Counted from the stretch's first letter, positions 19,701 to 27,614 are shown. The stretch: 30,515 nucleotides of DNA from CAZJFH01 sp964545205 (GCA_964545205.1 CAZJFH010000061.1:1-30515); one strand, 5' to 3'. Program-made: numbers and translations. Notes: a model not told the origin generated them from the letters alone.

Positions 19701-21843
19701 GGCGATGGCCGCCGGCCTCGACGAGCGCCGGACCCGGCTCGAACAACTGGCCGCGCGCCTGGCCGAGGACGGCGACGGCCTCGACCAGGTCCTGGCGGCC
19801 CGCGCCGAGGCGGTGGTCGCCGCCTCGCAGGACGCCGCCGAGCGCCTCGGCGCCGCCATGCGGCGGCTGGCCGACGACAGCGCCGCCCACCGCGCCGTCG
19901 TCGAGACGCTGGGCGAGCGCCTCGACGACGGTGCCGACGGGCTGCGGCAGCGCCGCGAGGCCCTGGCCGCCGCCGCCGCCGAGCTCGGCGCCCGCGCCGA
20001 GGCGCTGGGCGGCGCCGGCGCCGATCTGGCGCAGCGCATCGACGGGCTGTGCGCGGCGATCGACGGCCGCGCCGCAACCCTGCAAGGCGTCAGCGAGCGC
20101 AGCGAGGCCCTCGTCGAGGCGCTGGGAACCCGCGCCGAAGGCATCGAGGTGAACCTGGAGCGGCACGGCGCCACCCTGTCGGAGGTCGCGGCGCGGCTGG
20201 CCGAGGCGGCGAGCGCCGTCGGTTCCAGCCTCGACGAGCAGCGCGCGCGCATCGAACGCACGCTCGAGGGCCATTCGGCGGCGATCCTCGCCGATTCGGA
20301 ACAGGCGGCGGCGCGGATCCAGGACGTGCTCGAGCACATGGCGCGCGGCAGCGAAGCCCTGCGCGGCGCCGTGCAGGGGGCGGAGAAGGCGCTGGCGAGC
20401 GCCGTCGGCGGTCTCGATTCCGGCTGCGGCCGCATCGACGAGGCGGCCGCCGGCCTGGCCGGGCGCGCCGACGGTCTGGTGCGCGCCGGCGCCGCCACCG
20501 CCGAGCGCGTCGAGACGGCGGCCGAGGCGATGGCGCGGCAGGTGGCGGCGCTCGACGGCGCCGCCGGGCGCGGCGAGCAGGTGCAGGCGCGCATCGAGCA
20601 GGGCCTCGATCGCGTCGCGGCGGTGTCCGACCGCCTCGCCGGCGAGGGCGAGCGGGTGTCGGCGGCGCTGCAGGCCCAGGCGCGGGCTCTCGACGAGCAG
20701 GCCGGCCGCGTCGGCCGGCTGCTGGCCGACGCCGAGAACGGCGTCGCGGCGCGCGGCGGCGCGCTCGCCGAAGCGGCCGAGCAGGCGGCGGCCCGGCTGG
20801 GGCAGGCCGGCGAGCGCCTGCAGTCGGTGGCGGACGGCCTGCGCAGCGCCTCGACCGAGGCCGAGGCCGGCATCGCGCGGCAGGTGGAGCAGGTCGAGGA
20901 GCTGGGCGGCCGGGCCAGGGCGGGCATCGCCGCCGCCGAAGCCGCGTTGCGCGACAGCATCGACAGCCTCGGCGCGCTGACCGGCGGCGCGGTCGAGGGG
21001 CTGCGCGACGCCGCCGGTCGCATCGGGCGCGATCTCGAGGGTCTGGCCGAGGCCACCGAGCGCATGGAGCGCCAGGCCAAGGAACTGGGCGAGGCCGCGG
21101 CGATGGCGGCGAACCAGGGCCGGTTGTCGGAAGAGGCGCTGGCGCGCCAGACCGGCCAGCTCCTGGGCGCCGCCGACAGCGCCGCCCAGCGCGTCAAGGC
21201 GGTCGGCGAGGCCGTGCAGCAGGCGCTGGCGCAGATCGCCGGCGCCGCCAAGGAGCGGCTGTCCGAGGCCGGCGACACCGCCCGGCGCCTCGAACGCGAC
21301 GGCGAGGCCCTCGGCGCCGCCGGCGAGGATCTCGTCAAGCGCCTGACCGGGGCCGGCGCCAAGCTGCGCGGCGAGGTCGAGGGGCTGTCGAAGTCGGCCG
21401 GCGAAATCGACGCGCTGCTCGACAAGGCCGGCGGCAAGCTGGGCGGACGGGCCGAGAGCGCGCGCAAGGCGGCCGAGGACGCGGCGAAGCTGCTGGAGAA
21501 ATGCGCGACGCTGCTCGACGGCAGCGCCGGCAGCGCCGGCAAGGGCGCGGCGGCGTTGCAGGAGGCGCTGCGCGAGATCGAGACGGTCTCGACGCGGGTC
21601 GTCAACCGCACCGCCGAGGTCGCCACCGCGATCCGCGCCGCCGTCACCGCGGCGGTCGACGACAACCTGCGCAACCTCGAAGCCGGCGTCGGGCGCGTCG
21701 CCGACGCGCTGCCGCCCGAGGCGCCGGCCCAGGACGGCGGCAAGAAGGGCAAGGGCGGCCTGCCGGCCGGCTTCGGGCTGAAGCTGCTCTACGGCATCGA
21801 CAAGACGCCCGAGGGCGGCAAGGGCGACGGCGGCAAGGAGTGA
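16741..21843 (+). CDS. Giant membrane-anchored coiled-coil protein (TipN-like architecture)
   Basis: A 1700-residue protein. Two hydrophobic helices near residues 29-53 and 65-87 form an N-terminal hairpin in the inner membrane. The remaining ~1600 residues are almost entirely Ala, Glu, Arg, Gly, Leu and Asp in heptad-like helical patterns (many AAERL, AEALG and DGL units), so a long cytoplasmic coiled-coil or apolipoprotein-like helical rod is expected. A ~189-residue segment is tandemly duplicated. No enzymatic motif is visible. Two N-terminal membrane segments plus a large coiled coil is the architecture of the Caulobacter polarity factor TipN, which acts with ParA; position right after two membrane-anchored ParA-like genes fits a positioning role (inference). 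The ATG at 16741 has GGAAAAG just upstream. The reading frame is unbroken over 5.1 kb. Confidence 0.85.
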   Translation: MANIDSPPPLVPADGLAPAPAATTRPIAGKLAAAALSVAWIGLSGASLVFGIGLDELATLRVGEAIGLGSGVLLPVIVLWQVVGWLESGRLLRQEAAAMRALLEQMIYPTGDAEAKVRAMSDSLRSQASTLTSASADAAGRAHAMRVAVREQLEQMERVSARINEGFGGTVEALRREVSRLDEATTSAITRAREVEGRLTAQIKEAARASETALGSVQGSFSKLTERAKEFEASAKGACERIEGSAARLGGRIEGLAGLGDSAAQRLDGLCDALGGHAGKVEAAVGHAAGAAEKLVRNGAELDQALGRNTAALDRTAERLLGEGDRIAGALAKQAVAIDASLQAVIERGGDMSERVETAAGRLRDAAGSAEAALGEAGAALDGRATALQERVDDAVSRLSSVGGRFEQAGAAIAAAAAEIGHQAEALGETGDGIAERLHALRDGLGHHLRGFAEAHRQAEATGSALESRSRALAELLERHGGELGRATDRLAEEGAGLAAALQRRAEDLDSAAERAVDRLRAVAENIVLESSQLAEAADGAAERLGEGGTRLEERRAALVGSLEAASTRLAEVTAGLETRVGDAVSLLSATGDRFADAGAAMKAAAAGMGDEAEALAGAGNAAAERLQALRDGLGSQLDRFAEAQERAEATAATLDRRGQELCDLLARHGGEIGRATDRMTEEGATVAGALERGAADLDRAAERVLERVRDAAEGLGRETAKLADTAETAAGRVEAGNGGIAEAASRLAAVAEGLDARRTALDESARNLAERSAALAENGAGIGEHVAALGGVIDEQITLLRAGLQRAEEAAARFGAQTGDIDAMFGGHCERIAETARRIGTETRGAADGLGRGAETLERAATRISERLQNTEQALVGRSEALAAVCDSAVASLSRTIAALSEQAEGFVVLGDPLVERLSELAASLAERRDALAAVGDGIAPAGRDAAERLQQATAGLDDKMAGLDGIVARGEALVAAMAATGERAAAMAAGLDERRTRLEQLAARLAEDGDGLDQVLAARAEAVVAASQDAAERLGAAMRRLADDSAAHRAVVETLGERLDDGADGLRQRREALAAAAAELGARAEALGGAGADLAQRIDGLCAAIDGRAATLQGVSERSEALVEALGTRAEGIEVNLERHGATLSEVAARLAEAASAVGSSLDEQRARIERTLEGHSAAILADSEQAAARIQDVLEHMARGSEALRGAVQGAEKALASAVGGLDSGCGRIDEAAAGLAGRADGLVRAGAATAERVETAAEAMARQVAALDGAAGRGEQVQARIEQGLDRVAAVSDRLAGEGERVSAALQAQARALDEQAGRVGRLLADAENGVAARGGALAEAAEQAAARLGQAGERLQSVADGLRSASTEAEAGIARQVEQVEELGGRARAGIAAAEAALRDSIDSLGALTGGAVEGLRDAAGRIGRDLEGLAEATERMERQAKELGEAAAMAANQGRLSEEALARQTGQLLGAADSAAQRVKAVGEAVQQALAQIAGAAKERLSEAGDTARRLERDGEALGAAGEDLVKRLTGAGAKLRGEVEGLSKSAGEIDALLDKAGGKLGGRAESARKAAEDAAKLLEKCATLLDGSAGSAGKGAAALQEALREIETVSTRVVNRTAEVATAIRAAVTAAVDDNLRNLEAGVGRVADALPPEAPAQDGGKKGKGGLPAGFGLKLLYGIDKTPEGGKGDGGKE
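17911..18957 (+). repeat. Tandem ~567-bp (189-residue) internal duplication in the giant gene
   Basis: Unit 1 starts at 17911 (RVDDAVSRLSSVGGRF) and unit 2 at 18478 (RVGDAVSLLSATGDRF), an offset of exactly 189 codons. Later blocks keep the same offset: LHALRDGLG and LQALRDGLG, RFAEAQERAEAT and GFAEAHRQAEAT, LLERHGGELGRATDRL and LLARHGGEIGRATDRM. Similarity fades near 18960. Confidence 0.75.
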
Positions 21844-21847
21844 GTGG

Positions 21848-22657
21848 TCACGCCACCGCGCGTTCGGCCTCCCAGCCGTCGCGGGCGAGCACGGCGGCGC
21901 CGAGCGCGGTGGTGATCTGGGGGTGCTCGGGGATCACCAGCTCGTGGCCGAGTTCCTCCTCCAGCGCCGCGACCAGGCCCTTGTTGAGGGCCGGGCCGCC
22001 GTCGAAATAGACCCGGCCGGCGACGCCGACGCGCTTGACCAGGCGGATGGTGCGCCGCGCGATCGAGTGGTGGATGCCGGCGACGATCTCGTTCTTGCCG
22101 TGGCCGTTGGCGAGCAGGCCGATGATCTCGGATTCGGCGAAGATGGCGCAGGTCGAGTTGATCTGCAGCGGCGCGCCCTCTGCCGCGAAGTGCATGTCGC
22201 CGAGATCCTCGAGCTCGACCTCGAGGTTGCGCGCCGCGACGTCGAGGAAGCGCCCGGTGCCGGCGGCGCATTTGTCGTTCATCGCGAAATTGACGACGTG
22301 GCCGGTCTCGTCGATCTGGATCGCCTTGGAGTCCTGGCCGCCGATGTTGATGATGGTGCGCACGTCGCCCCAGGCCTTGCCGGCCTCGCGGGCGCCGACG
22401 GCGTTGGCGGTGATCTCCGAGATCGAATCGTCGGCCTCGCGGAACAGCTTGCGGCCGTAGCCGGTCGCCACCGTGAAGCCCACCGCGTCGCGGCGCAGGC
22501 CGTGGCGCTCGAGCAGCCCGTCCAGCGCCTCGACGGCGTTGCGGTGGAAATGGCTGCCGGTCGGCTGGGCGTGGCTGCCGATCAGCCGCGCCTCGCGGTC
22601 GACCGCCGCCACCTTGATCGCGGTCGAGCCGATGTCGATGCCGACGAACACCGTCAT
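21848..22657 (-). CDS. 2-hydroxyacyl-CoA dehydratase activase / DCCP-reductase-type ATPase (BadF/BcrAD/HgdC family)
   Basis: A 269-residue ASKHA-fold ATPase. The phosphate-binding loops VGIDIGSTAIK (5-15) and NIGGQDSK (104-111) are intact. Cys130 in NDKCAAGTGRFLD and Cys170 in STCAIFAESE are the two cysteines per subunit that hold a 4Fe-4S cluster across the homodimer in HgdC. Such activases use ATP to push a very low-potential electron onto a partner enzyme. The partner is encoded directly upstream, with an ATGA stop/start overlap (22654-22657), so the two are made together. It ends the minus-strand operon, 4 bp from the stop of the giant gene. These enzymes are oxygen-sensitive, which hints at anoxic or microoxic expression. 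Confidence 0.92.
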   Translation of the reverse strand: MTVFVGIDIGSTAIKVAAVDREARLIGSHAQPTGSHFHRNAVEALDGLLERHGLRRDAVGFTVATGYGRKLFREADDSISEITANAVGAREAGKAWGDVRTIINIGGQDSKAIQIDETGHVVNFAMNDKCAAGTGRFLDVAARNLEVELEDLGDMHFAAEGAPLQINSTCAIFAESEIIGLLANGHGKNEIVAGIHHSIARRTIRLVKRVGVAGRVYFDGGPALNKGLVAALEEELGHELVIPEHPQITTALGAAVLARDGWEAERAVA

Positions 22658-23925
22658 GATGCCTTCCTCTTCGTCCTGCGCGCCTTGAGGGATTCGACGA
22701 ACGCCTCGATCCGGGTCGAGAGCTGGCCGAGATCGTCGGGACCGTAGTCGGTCTCGACGTAGAGGACGGGAACGTCCGCCGACGCCAGCGCCTGCGAGAT
22801 GCTGCGGTACTCCATCTCGTAGACGTGGCAGCCGGCGAACGCCTGGTAGACCACGCCGTCGACGGCGTAGGTCCGGGCCAGCTCGATCAGCCGTCGCTTG
22901 CGGTCGTCGTTGCGGCTGTAGATCGGGCAGGTGCAGGGTTTGAGCGTGCGGTCGGCCAGGGCCTCGATCATGTCGGCGGCGTGCCACTCGTCGACCGCGG
23001 CCTGGTCGTTGAGCATGCGGTTCGACGAGCAGGTCTCGTCGGCGACCACCACCGCGCCCGACTGCTCGATCAGCAGCGGCAGCTTCAGGTTGGGGAAGAT
23101 CGGCGGCGAGCCGGTGAACAGGATGCGCGGCGCCCGGCGCTGGGCGGCGGCGAAGCCGTCGGCGATGCGGCGCTCGACCTCGGCGTTGAGCCTGGTCATC
23201 GCACGGGTCCAGCGACCGATGTCGTCGAAGAAATAGGCGTTGGTCGCCAGGAACACGTCCTTGCCGAGGATCGGCGCCGGCGCCAGCCGCCGCAGGGCGT
23301 GCAGCCGGCGATACTCGTGCTGCGCCGCCTGGACGTCGGCGATGGCGCGGCGCAGGGACGCGGCGGTGACGCGGGTGCCGGTCATGCCGCCCAGCGCGAC
23401 GGCGAAGCGCTCGATCGAGCGGCGCCAGTATTCGCGCCCGTCCTCGCTGTCCTTGACCGGCGGCATCTCCAGCGTGTGGACGTGGTAGCCGAGCTCCTCG
23501 ATCACCGCGCCGGCCTTGGTCTTCTGGTCGCAGGTGGTCGGGTTGACGATCCATTCGATGCCGTCGAGCAGCGGCGATTCGCGGCTCTGCAGCACGCCCA
23601 GGGTCGCCTTGACCAGCGGGCAGGACTTGGCCGGCATGAACTCGGCGCCCTGCTGGTCGTGGGCGTGGAAGCCGTCGCACAGCCGCACCGGCACGGCGCC
23701 GGCGGCGCGGATCAGCTCCTCGGGCACCTGGACGCACAGCGTGCCGATGGCCGGCCCGCCGCGGTGCGGCGCCTCGCGGGCGCACCAGGTCGTGCGGTAG
23801 AGGTCGTAGAAATAGCCCATCGCCTCGGGATTGTCGGGGAAGTCGTCGACGAGGCGGTCGAGCATGCGCTCGGCCTCGATGCGGGCGCGGTCGAGGCGCC
23901 TCTTCGGCTTGACGTCAACGTCCAC
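22654..23925 (-). CDS. 2-hydroxyacyl-CoA dehydratase / double-cubane-cluster family protein
   Basis: A 423-residue member of the HgdB/FldC/BcrB-C superfamily, which also contains the double-cubane-cluster proteins (DCCP). The C-terminal signature GQLSTRIEAFVE (400-411) and AKSCP (99-103), TTCD (131-133) and AGCHVYE (364-370) are family landmarks. Cysteines stand at 48, 64, 83, 102, 132, 299, 331, 333 and 366, enough for a complex cluster. There is only one dehydratase-like subunit, and neither CoA-transferase nor acyl-CoA dehydrogenase genes are near, so a single-subunit DCCP-type reductase is more likely than an amino-acid-fermentation dehydratase. The start overlaps the polyferredoxin end by 11 bp and the end overlaps the activase start. 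The substrate is unknown. Confidence 0.88.
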   Translation of the reverse strand: MDVDVKPKRRLDRARIEAERMLDRLVDDFPDNPEAMGYFYDLYRTTWCAREAPHRGGPAIGTLCVQVPEELIRAAGAVPVRLCDGFHAHDQQGAEFMPAKSCPLVKATLGVLQSRESPLLDGIEWIVNPTTCDQKTKAGAVIEELGYHVHTLEMPPVKDSEDGREYWRRSIERFAVALGGMTGTRVTAASLRRAIADVQAAQHEYRRLHALRRLAPAPILGKDVFLATNAYFFDDIGRWTRAMTRLNAEVERRIADGFAAAQRRAPRILFTGSPPIFPNLKLPLLIEQSGAVVVADETCSSNRMLNDQAAVDEWHAADMIEALADRTLKPCTCPIYSRNDDRKRRLIELARTYAVDGVVYQAFAGCHVYEMEYRSISQALASADVPVLYVETDYGPDDLGQLSTRIEAFVESLKARRTKRKAS

Positions 23926-24907
23926 GCTCGACTCCCTTGCGCATGCGGTGGGCGAAGCCGGCCTCGCTCGAGGCGAGCAGCGGCAGCTTGGCGAAGCTGA
24001 CCTTCAGGCAGCCGTCCTCGGGGCAGGCGGCGACGCATTTCAGGCACAGGATGCAGTCGTCCTGCATGATGTCGCGGCTGGTGACGTCGTCGGCGATCTC
24101 CTTGATCTGCATGTCGCAGACCCGGGCGCAGTCGCCGCAGCGCGTGCACTTGCCGCCGTCCTTGCTCAGGCGCAGCAGCGCCGGCTTCGACAGCACGTAG
24201 TGCAGGGCGCTCATCGGGCAGAAGAAGCAGAAGAAGCGCTTCTTGAAGAAGGCGCCGGCGACGAACATGCCGGTGACCAGCATGCCCAGCGCCGACATCG
24301 CCATCGTCGTCGTGCTGGAGAAGTCGACGACGAGCTGCGAGGGATCGCCGTTGAACAGCGGGATCAGCATCCGTCCGGGGCAGATCTGGCAGAACGGCGT
24401 GCCCATGTCGTGGCTGATCTTCGGCAGGCCGAGGATGGAATTGCCGATGCCCATCGGGATCAGGATCAGCAGCAGCAGCAGCACGTACTTGACCTTCTTC
24501 AGCCGCCCGAAGCTCGCCTGCGAATAGCGCGACTGCGCCATGCCCAGGCGCTTGCGCAGGGCGGTGATCCAGTCCTGGATCGTGCCCAGCGGGCAGATCC
24601 AGCCGCACCAGCCCTTGTTGAGCACCAGGAACCAGACCAGGAAGGTCGCGAAGCCGATCAGCACGCCGATGCCGGCGCCGCCCAGCAGCACGTTCCACGG
24701 CATCGCCATCTGGTGCTGCAGCGGCATCAGATAGCAGATGCCGCCGCGGCCGGGATCGTTGAAGCCGCACGAGAAGGTCGGCAGCCACTGGCCGAGATTG
24801 ACCCCGCCGAGGCCGCCATAGACCAGCAGTCCGAAGGCGGCGGCCTGGAACCAGAAGCGGAAGCGGCGAAGATCGGCGCGCTCGACGGCGGCCCGCAGCC
24901 GGTTCAT
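23915..24907 (-). CDS. Membrane polyferredoxin (NapH/NosR/CcoG-like 4Fe-4S protein)
   Basis: A 330-residue inner-membrane iron-sulfur protein. About five hydrophobic segments (near 18-35, 73-96, 139-160, 199-220 and a short one) carry three CxxxCP/CxxCP motifs at the membrane: C101/C105 (CGWICP), C173/C176 (CQICP) and C227/C230 (CFFCP). Two classical 4Fe-4S sets follow on the cytoplasmic side: C254-C257-C260-C264 and C285-C288-C291-C295. This is the layout of NapH, NosR C-terminal and CcoG-type electron-transfer proteins that link the quinone pool or periplasm to cytoplasmic redox partners. No nap, nos or cco genes lie nearby. It is coupled to both neighbours, by ATGA with the DUF4198-like gene and by an 11-bp overlap with the dehydratase-like gene, and probably feeds electrons to the activase (inference). 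Confidence 0.88.
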   Translation of the reverse strand: MNRLRAAVERADLRRFRFWFQAAAFGLLVYGGLGGVNLGQWLPTFSCGFNDPGRGGICYLMPLQHQMAMPWNVLLGGAGIGVLIGFATFLVWFLVLNKGWCGWICPLGTIQDWITALRKRLGMAQSRYSQASFGRLKKVKYVLLLLLILIPMGIGNSILGLPKISHDMGTPFCQICPGRMLIPLFNGDPSQLVVDFSSTTTMAMSALGMLVTGMFVAGAFFKKRFFCFFCPMSALHYVLSKPALLRLSKDGGKCTRCGDCARVCDMQIKEIADDVTSRDIMQDDCILCLKCVAACPEDGCLKVSFAKLPLLASSEAGFAHRMRKGVERGR

Positions 24908-25875
24908 CGCCACGACCCGGCCGGGAAGCGCGGGCGCCGGCGCCGGTGCAGCAGGATGCCGCCGCCGGTCAGCGTCAGCCCGACCAGCCCGGCGCCGAGG
25001 CCGTAGCCGTAGGAGGCGTAGTCGCGGGCCGAGGGATGATAGCTGCCGGGCAGGGTGGCGACGTAGCGCACCCGCGCGAAGGGCTGGCCGTCGTGGCTGC
25101 CGGCCTGCTCGGCCTCGTGCTCGGCGACGACCAGGAAGCTTTCCTGGTGGCGCTGCTCGAAGGCGCTCCACTCGGGATAGTAGTCGCGGATGATCTGGAA
25201 GCTGGCCCGGCCCTGGTCGTCGGCGACGACCTGCTTGCTCCAGCCTTCCTGGGTGTGCATGCGCACGCGCGCCCCGGCCGCCGGCGCGCCGCCGACCAGC
25301 ACCCGGAACGACAGCCGGTCGCCCGAGGCGATGCGGGTGTGGAAATTCTCGTCGGCCAGCCGCTCGCGGACGATCTCGATGGCGGCGCCGTCCAGCGTCC
25401 GGTAGGGCATGCTGGCGGCGACGTGGTCGTGGCCCTCGCGGCAGCTGTGGCGCAGCACCTCGGCCTTGGCGACCGAGATCCGCAGCGTCTCGCCGTCGAC
25501 GCGGGCGCTGGTCATGTAGGCGTTGTAGAAGCCCTCGTGCGGCATCGGGAAGACGAGCTGGCCGTGGTGCTCGGCGCCGAACGGGAACTCGGCGACCGCG
25601 CCGGTCGGATCGAGCACGCGCACCGTGGTCGGCCGCGCCGGGCCGTGGGCGTACTCGGCCGCCACCGGATCCGCGCCCCAGCGCATGTACAGGCGCTTCA
25701 TGACGGCGCCGCCGCGGCCGCGCTCGACCGGGCCGCCGTGATTGTGCTCGCCGTGGCCGGCGCCGGCCTGCGGCGCCACGTCCGTGAACCACGCCACCGA
25801 CGCCTCGGCCGCGCCCGGCACGGCCGCCAGAACGGCGCAGCAGGCCGCCAGCCGCGCCCAACACCCGATCCGCAT
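24904..25875 (-). CDS. Secreted DUF4198-like protein with His-rich N-terminus and C-terminal anchor
   Basis: A 323-residue protein with a signal peptide (residues 1-25, cleavage after AEA), a His-rich stretch HGEHNHGG (41-48) and more His-containing spots (EHHGQ, CREGHDH). It has two beta-rich domains, a transmembrane helix near 292-309 and a basic tail. The second domain (GDRLSFRVLVGGAPAAGARVRM, about 185-206, then DDQGRASF) has the pattern of DUF4198/NikM-like modules found in metal-uptake proteins. It should sit in the periplasm, tethered to the inner membrane, where it could bind metal ions or a metal chelate (inference). First gene of the minus operon, it faces the tonB operon across a 241-bp regulatory region. 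The ATG at 25875 is chosen for the signal peptide. The family call is moderate; secretion and anchoring are clear. Confidence 0.65.
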   Translation of the reverse strand: MRIGCWARLAACCAVLAAVPGAAEASVAWFTDVAPQAGAGHGEHNHGGPVERGRGGAVMKRLYMRWGADPVAAEYAHGPARPTTVRVLDPTGAVAEFPFGAEHHGQLVFPMPHEGFYNAYMTSARVDGETLRISVAKAEVLRHSCREGHDHVAASMPYRTLDGAAIEIVRERLADENFHTRIASGDRLSFRVLVGGAPAAGARVRMHTQEGWSKQVVADDQGRASFQIIRDYYPEWSAFEQRHQESFLVVAEHEAEQAGSHDGQPFARVRYVATLPGSYHPSARDYASYGYGLGAGLVGLTLTGGGILLHRRRRPRFPAGSWR

Positions 25876-26116
25876 CACTCCGTCGTCCTTCCCCACAGCA
25901 ACCCTCGCGGGGGGCCATGGATGCATCGGCCGTGCCAGCGCCCGAACCGTGCCGGCGGCGCGAATGGCGGCGGCGCGCCGGGGCGCCGACCGTGTCAGAT
26001 CGCGCACCCGGTGCGGCATATGACACAGCCGCCACGGCCGGCCGGCCCGCGCCGCCGTGATTCCCGGCCGGCATGGCCGTTGCTTCTGCGATGGGCAGGA
26101 AAGGGGCGGGCACTGT
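25876..26116. promoter_or_regulatory. Divergent promoter region between the reductase operon and tonB
   Basis: 241 bp without a gene between two divergent start codons. Its outstanding feature is the 35-bp palindrome at 25992-26026. No sigma-70-like pair stands out for either direction, which fits activator-dependent promoters. GGAAAGGGG before the tonB ATG is the ribosome-binding site. Confidence 0.6.
25992..26026. promoter_or_regulatory. 35-bp palindromic operator, site 1
   Basis: Arms of 17 bp flank a central C at 26009: GTGTCA-N6-GCACC on the left and GGTGC-N6-TGACAC on the right, 14 of 17 positions paired. The right arm read on the minus strand contains GTCATATGCCGC. A second site of identical length and layout lies before the TonB-dependent receptor gene at 28129-28163 and shares GTCATnTGCCGC. 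It lies 91 nt before tonB and 117 nt before the DUF4198-like gene. Confidence 0.7.
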
Positions 26117-26959
26117 ATGAGCGCGACGAAGGATTGCCTGGCCGACGGCGGTCGGCTGGGTTGGGGCATGGTCTCGGTGGTCCTGCACGGCGGCGTCGTC
26201 GCCGGGCTGATGATGCTCGCCAGCCATCCGGTCAAGCCGCCGGGGCAGGAGCACGTGTTCCAGGTCGTCGACATGCCGCTGGCCCAGGCGCCGGCCGCGC
26301 CGCCGCCGCCGCCGCCGCCGGTCGAGGAGGCCGAGCCGCCGCCGCCCGAGCCGCCCCCGGTCGAGGAGGTCGAGCCGCCGCCGCCCGAGCCGCCGCCGCC
26401 CGAGGACGCGGTGCCGGTCGAGCCGCCGCCGCCCGAGCCCGAACCCGAGCCCGAGCCCAAGCCCGAGCCGAAACCCGAGCCGAAACCCGAGCCGCCGCCC
26501 AAGCCTAAACCCAAGCCCAAGCCCAAGCCGCCGCCGCCCGAGCCGCCGCCGAAGCCGCCGGAGCCGCGGCCGGAACCGCCGCCGCGCCCCGCCAAGGCGG
26601 TGCCGCCGCCCTCGGCGCCGCCGGCCGCGGCGCCGGCGCCGGTCGCGTTGGGCGCGCCGGAGGAGGCCTACGTGCCGCCCGATCTCACGGCGGCCTATCT
26701 GCACAACCCGCCGCCGCCCTATCCGCTGGCGGCGCGCCGGCGCGGGCTGGGCGGGCTGGTGGTGCTGGCCGTCGACCTCGACCCCGGCGGCCGGCCGCTG
26801 CGGGTCGAGGTCAGTCGCGGCTCCGGGGTGGAGATGCTCGACGCCGCCGCCCGCGAGGCGGTGGCGACCTGGCGCTTCACGCCGGCCAAGCGGGGCGGCC
26901 GCGCCGTCGCCGCCAGCGTCGAGGTGCCGATTCGATTCAGCGTGAACGACCGGAGGTGA
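26117..26959 (+). CDS. tonB: TonB energy-transducing protein
   Basis: A 280-residue TonB protein that carries proton-motive energy from ExbB/ExbD to outer-membrane receptors. An N-terminal membrane anchor (about residues 15-35, GMVSVVLHGGVVAGLMM) is followed by an unusually long Pro-rich rod (about 60-185) of PPPE, PEPKP and KPKP repeats spanning the periplasm. The C-terminal TonB domain starts near 205 with PPPYPLAARRRGLGG and ends with VATWRFTPAKRGG and VEVPIRF, the conserved TonB_C pattern. I chose the ATG at 26117 because GGAAAGGGG precedes it and MSATKD leads directly into the anchor; an upstream in-frame ATG at 26057 adds atypical residues. exbB follows 4 bp later. Confidence 0.93.
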   Translation: MSATKDCLADGGRLGWGMVSVVLHGGVVAGLMMLASHPVKPPGQEHVFQVVDMPLAQAPAAPPPPPPPVEEAEPPPPEPPPVEEVEPPPPEPPPPEDAVPVEPPPPEPEPEPEPKPEPKPEPKPEPPPKPKPKPKPKPPPPEPPPKPPEPRPEPPPRPAKAVPPPSAPPAAAPAPVALGAPEEAYVPPDLTAAYLHNPPPPYPLAARRRGLGGLVVLAVDLDPGGRPLRVEVSRGSGVEMLDAAAREAVATWRFTPAKRGGRAVAASVEVPIRFSVNDRR

Positions 26960-26963
26960 TGTC

Positions 26964-27614
26964 GTGGAACAGATGACCTGGTTCTCCTGGTGGGGCGATG
27001 CCGACTGGGTGGTGCGCGGGGTGTTCGTCGCCCTGGTCGCGATGTCGCTGGCCGGCTGGGCGGTGATCCTGCACAAGATGTGGCAGCTCGGCCGCCTGAC
27101 CCGGATCGAGCGCCGGCTCGGCCAGTCCCTCGACGACGGCGGCGACCGCTCGTCGCTCGACGGCCATGCCGGTCCCTCGGCGGCGTTCGCGCCGGTGCTG
27201 GGATCGGGCCTGCGCGGCGACGACCTGACGGTGCGCCTGGCCCAGACCCTGCGCGAGCTGCGCATCGAGCTGGAGCAGGGCCTGGTCGTGCTGGCGACCA
27301 TCGGCAACGTCGCGCCGTTCGTCGGGCTGCTCGGCACGGTCTGGGGCATCATGCACGCGCTGCAGGGGCTGTCGAGCGAGGCGGCGCTGAGCCTGGCCAT
27401 GGTCGGCGGCCCGGTCGCCGAGGCGCTGGTCGCCACCGCCGCCGGCCTGTTCGCGGCGATCCCGGCGGTGATCGGCTACAACTTCCTGCTGCGCAAGCTG
27501 GCGCGGCTGATGATCCTGCTGGAAGGCAATGCCCGCCGCCTCGCCGACGCCGTCCTCCTCCACCATCAGCACCAGGCCTCGGTCACCGTGCTGCGCCAGG
27601 GCGAGGTGCACTGA
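26964..27614 (+). CDS. exbB: ExbB/MotA-TolQ-type proton channel protein
   Basis: A 216-residue inner-membrane protein of the MotA/TolQ/ExbB family. It has one helix near residues 15-38, a cytoplasmic loop, and two long helices (about 107-135 and 145-178). The conserved segment IGNVAPFVGLLGTVWGIMHAL and the later AEALVATAAGLFAAIPAVIGYN are diagnostic. It forms the proton-driven motor with ExbD and TonB. The start is a GTG (26964) with GGAGG seven bases upstream, overlapping the tonB end; no ATG gives a better start. The stop TGA shares a base with the exbD ATG (TGATG), so translation is coupled. TolQ is less likely given tonB, exbD and the receptor gene next to it. Confidence 0.93.
   Translation: MEQMTWFSWWGDADWVVRGVFVALVAMSLAGWAVILHKMWQLGRLTRIERRLGQSLDDGGDRSSLDGHAGPSAAFAPVLGSGLRGDDLTVRLAQTLRELRIELEQGLVVLATIGNVAPFVGLLGTVWGIMHALQGLSSEAALSLAMVGGPVAEALVATAAGLFAAIPAVIGYNFLLRKLARLMILLEGNARRLADAVLLHHQHQASVTVLRQGEVH

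Noticed and set aside
16372..20337. Very long open frames antisense to, or out of frame with, the ParA-like and giant coiled-coil genes
   Set aside because: GC-rich codons suppress stop codons in every frame. These translations are Arg/Gly/Ala-rich without domains, while the chosen frame has membrane helices, heptads and a sensible start.
22654..23925. Classical 2-hydroxyglutaryl-CoA or lactoyl-CoA dehydratase
   Set aside because: Those need two dehydratase subunits and usually a CoA-transferase nearby; only one dehydratase-like subunit is present and the context is a TonB and polyferredoxin locus.
25992..26026. Palindrome as a NikR operator, suggested by the uptake context
   Set aside because: The outer hexamers are GTGTCA/TGACAC with 23 nt between them, not GTATGA-N16-TCATAC, and no nikR or nickel permease gene is visible.
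26296..26600. Dense repeated CCGCCGCCC/GAGCCC units, at first sight a repeat array
   Set aside because: They encode the in-frame Pro-Glu/Pro-Lys rod of TonB; there are no spacers as in a CRISPR array.
23915..27436. One long minus-strand frame joining the polyferredoxin with sequence opposite tonB and exbB
   Set aside because: Only the last 330 residues are real; the rest reads through the DUF4198-like gene out of frame and through the complement of tonB/exbB.
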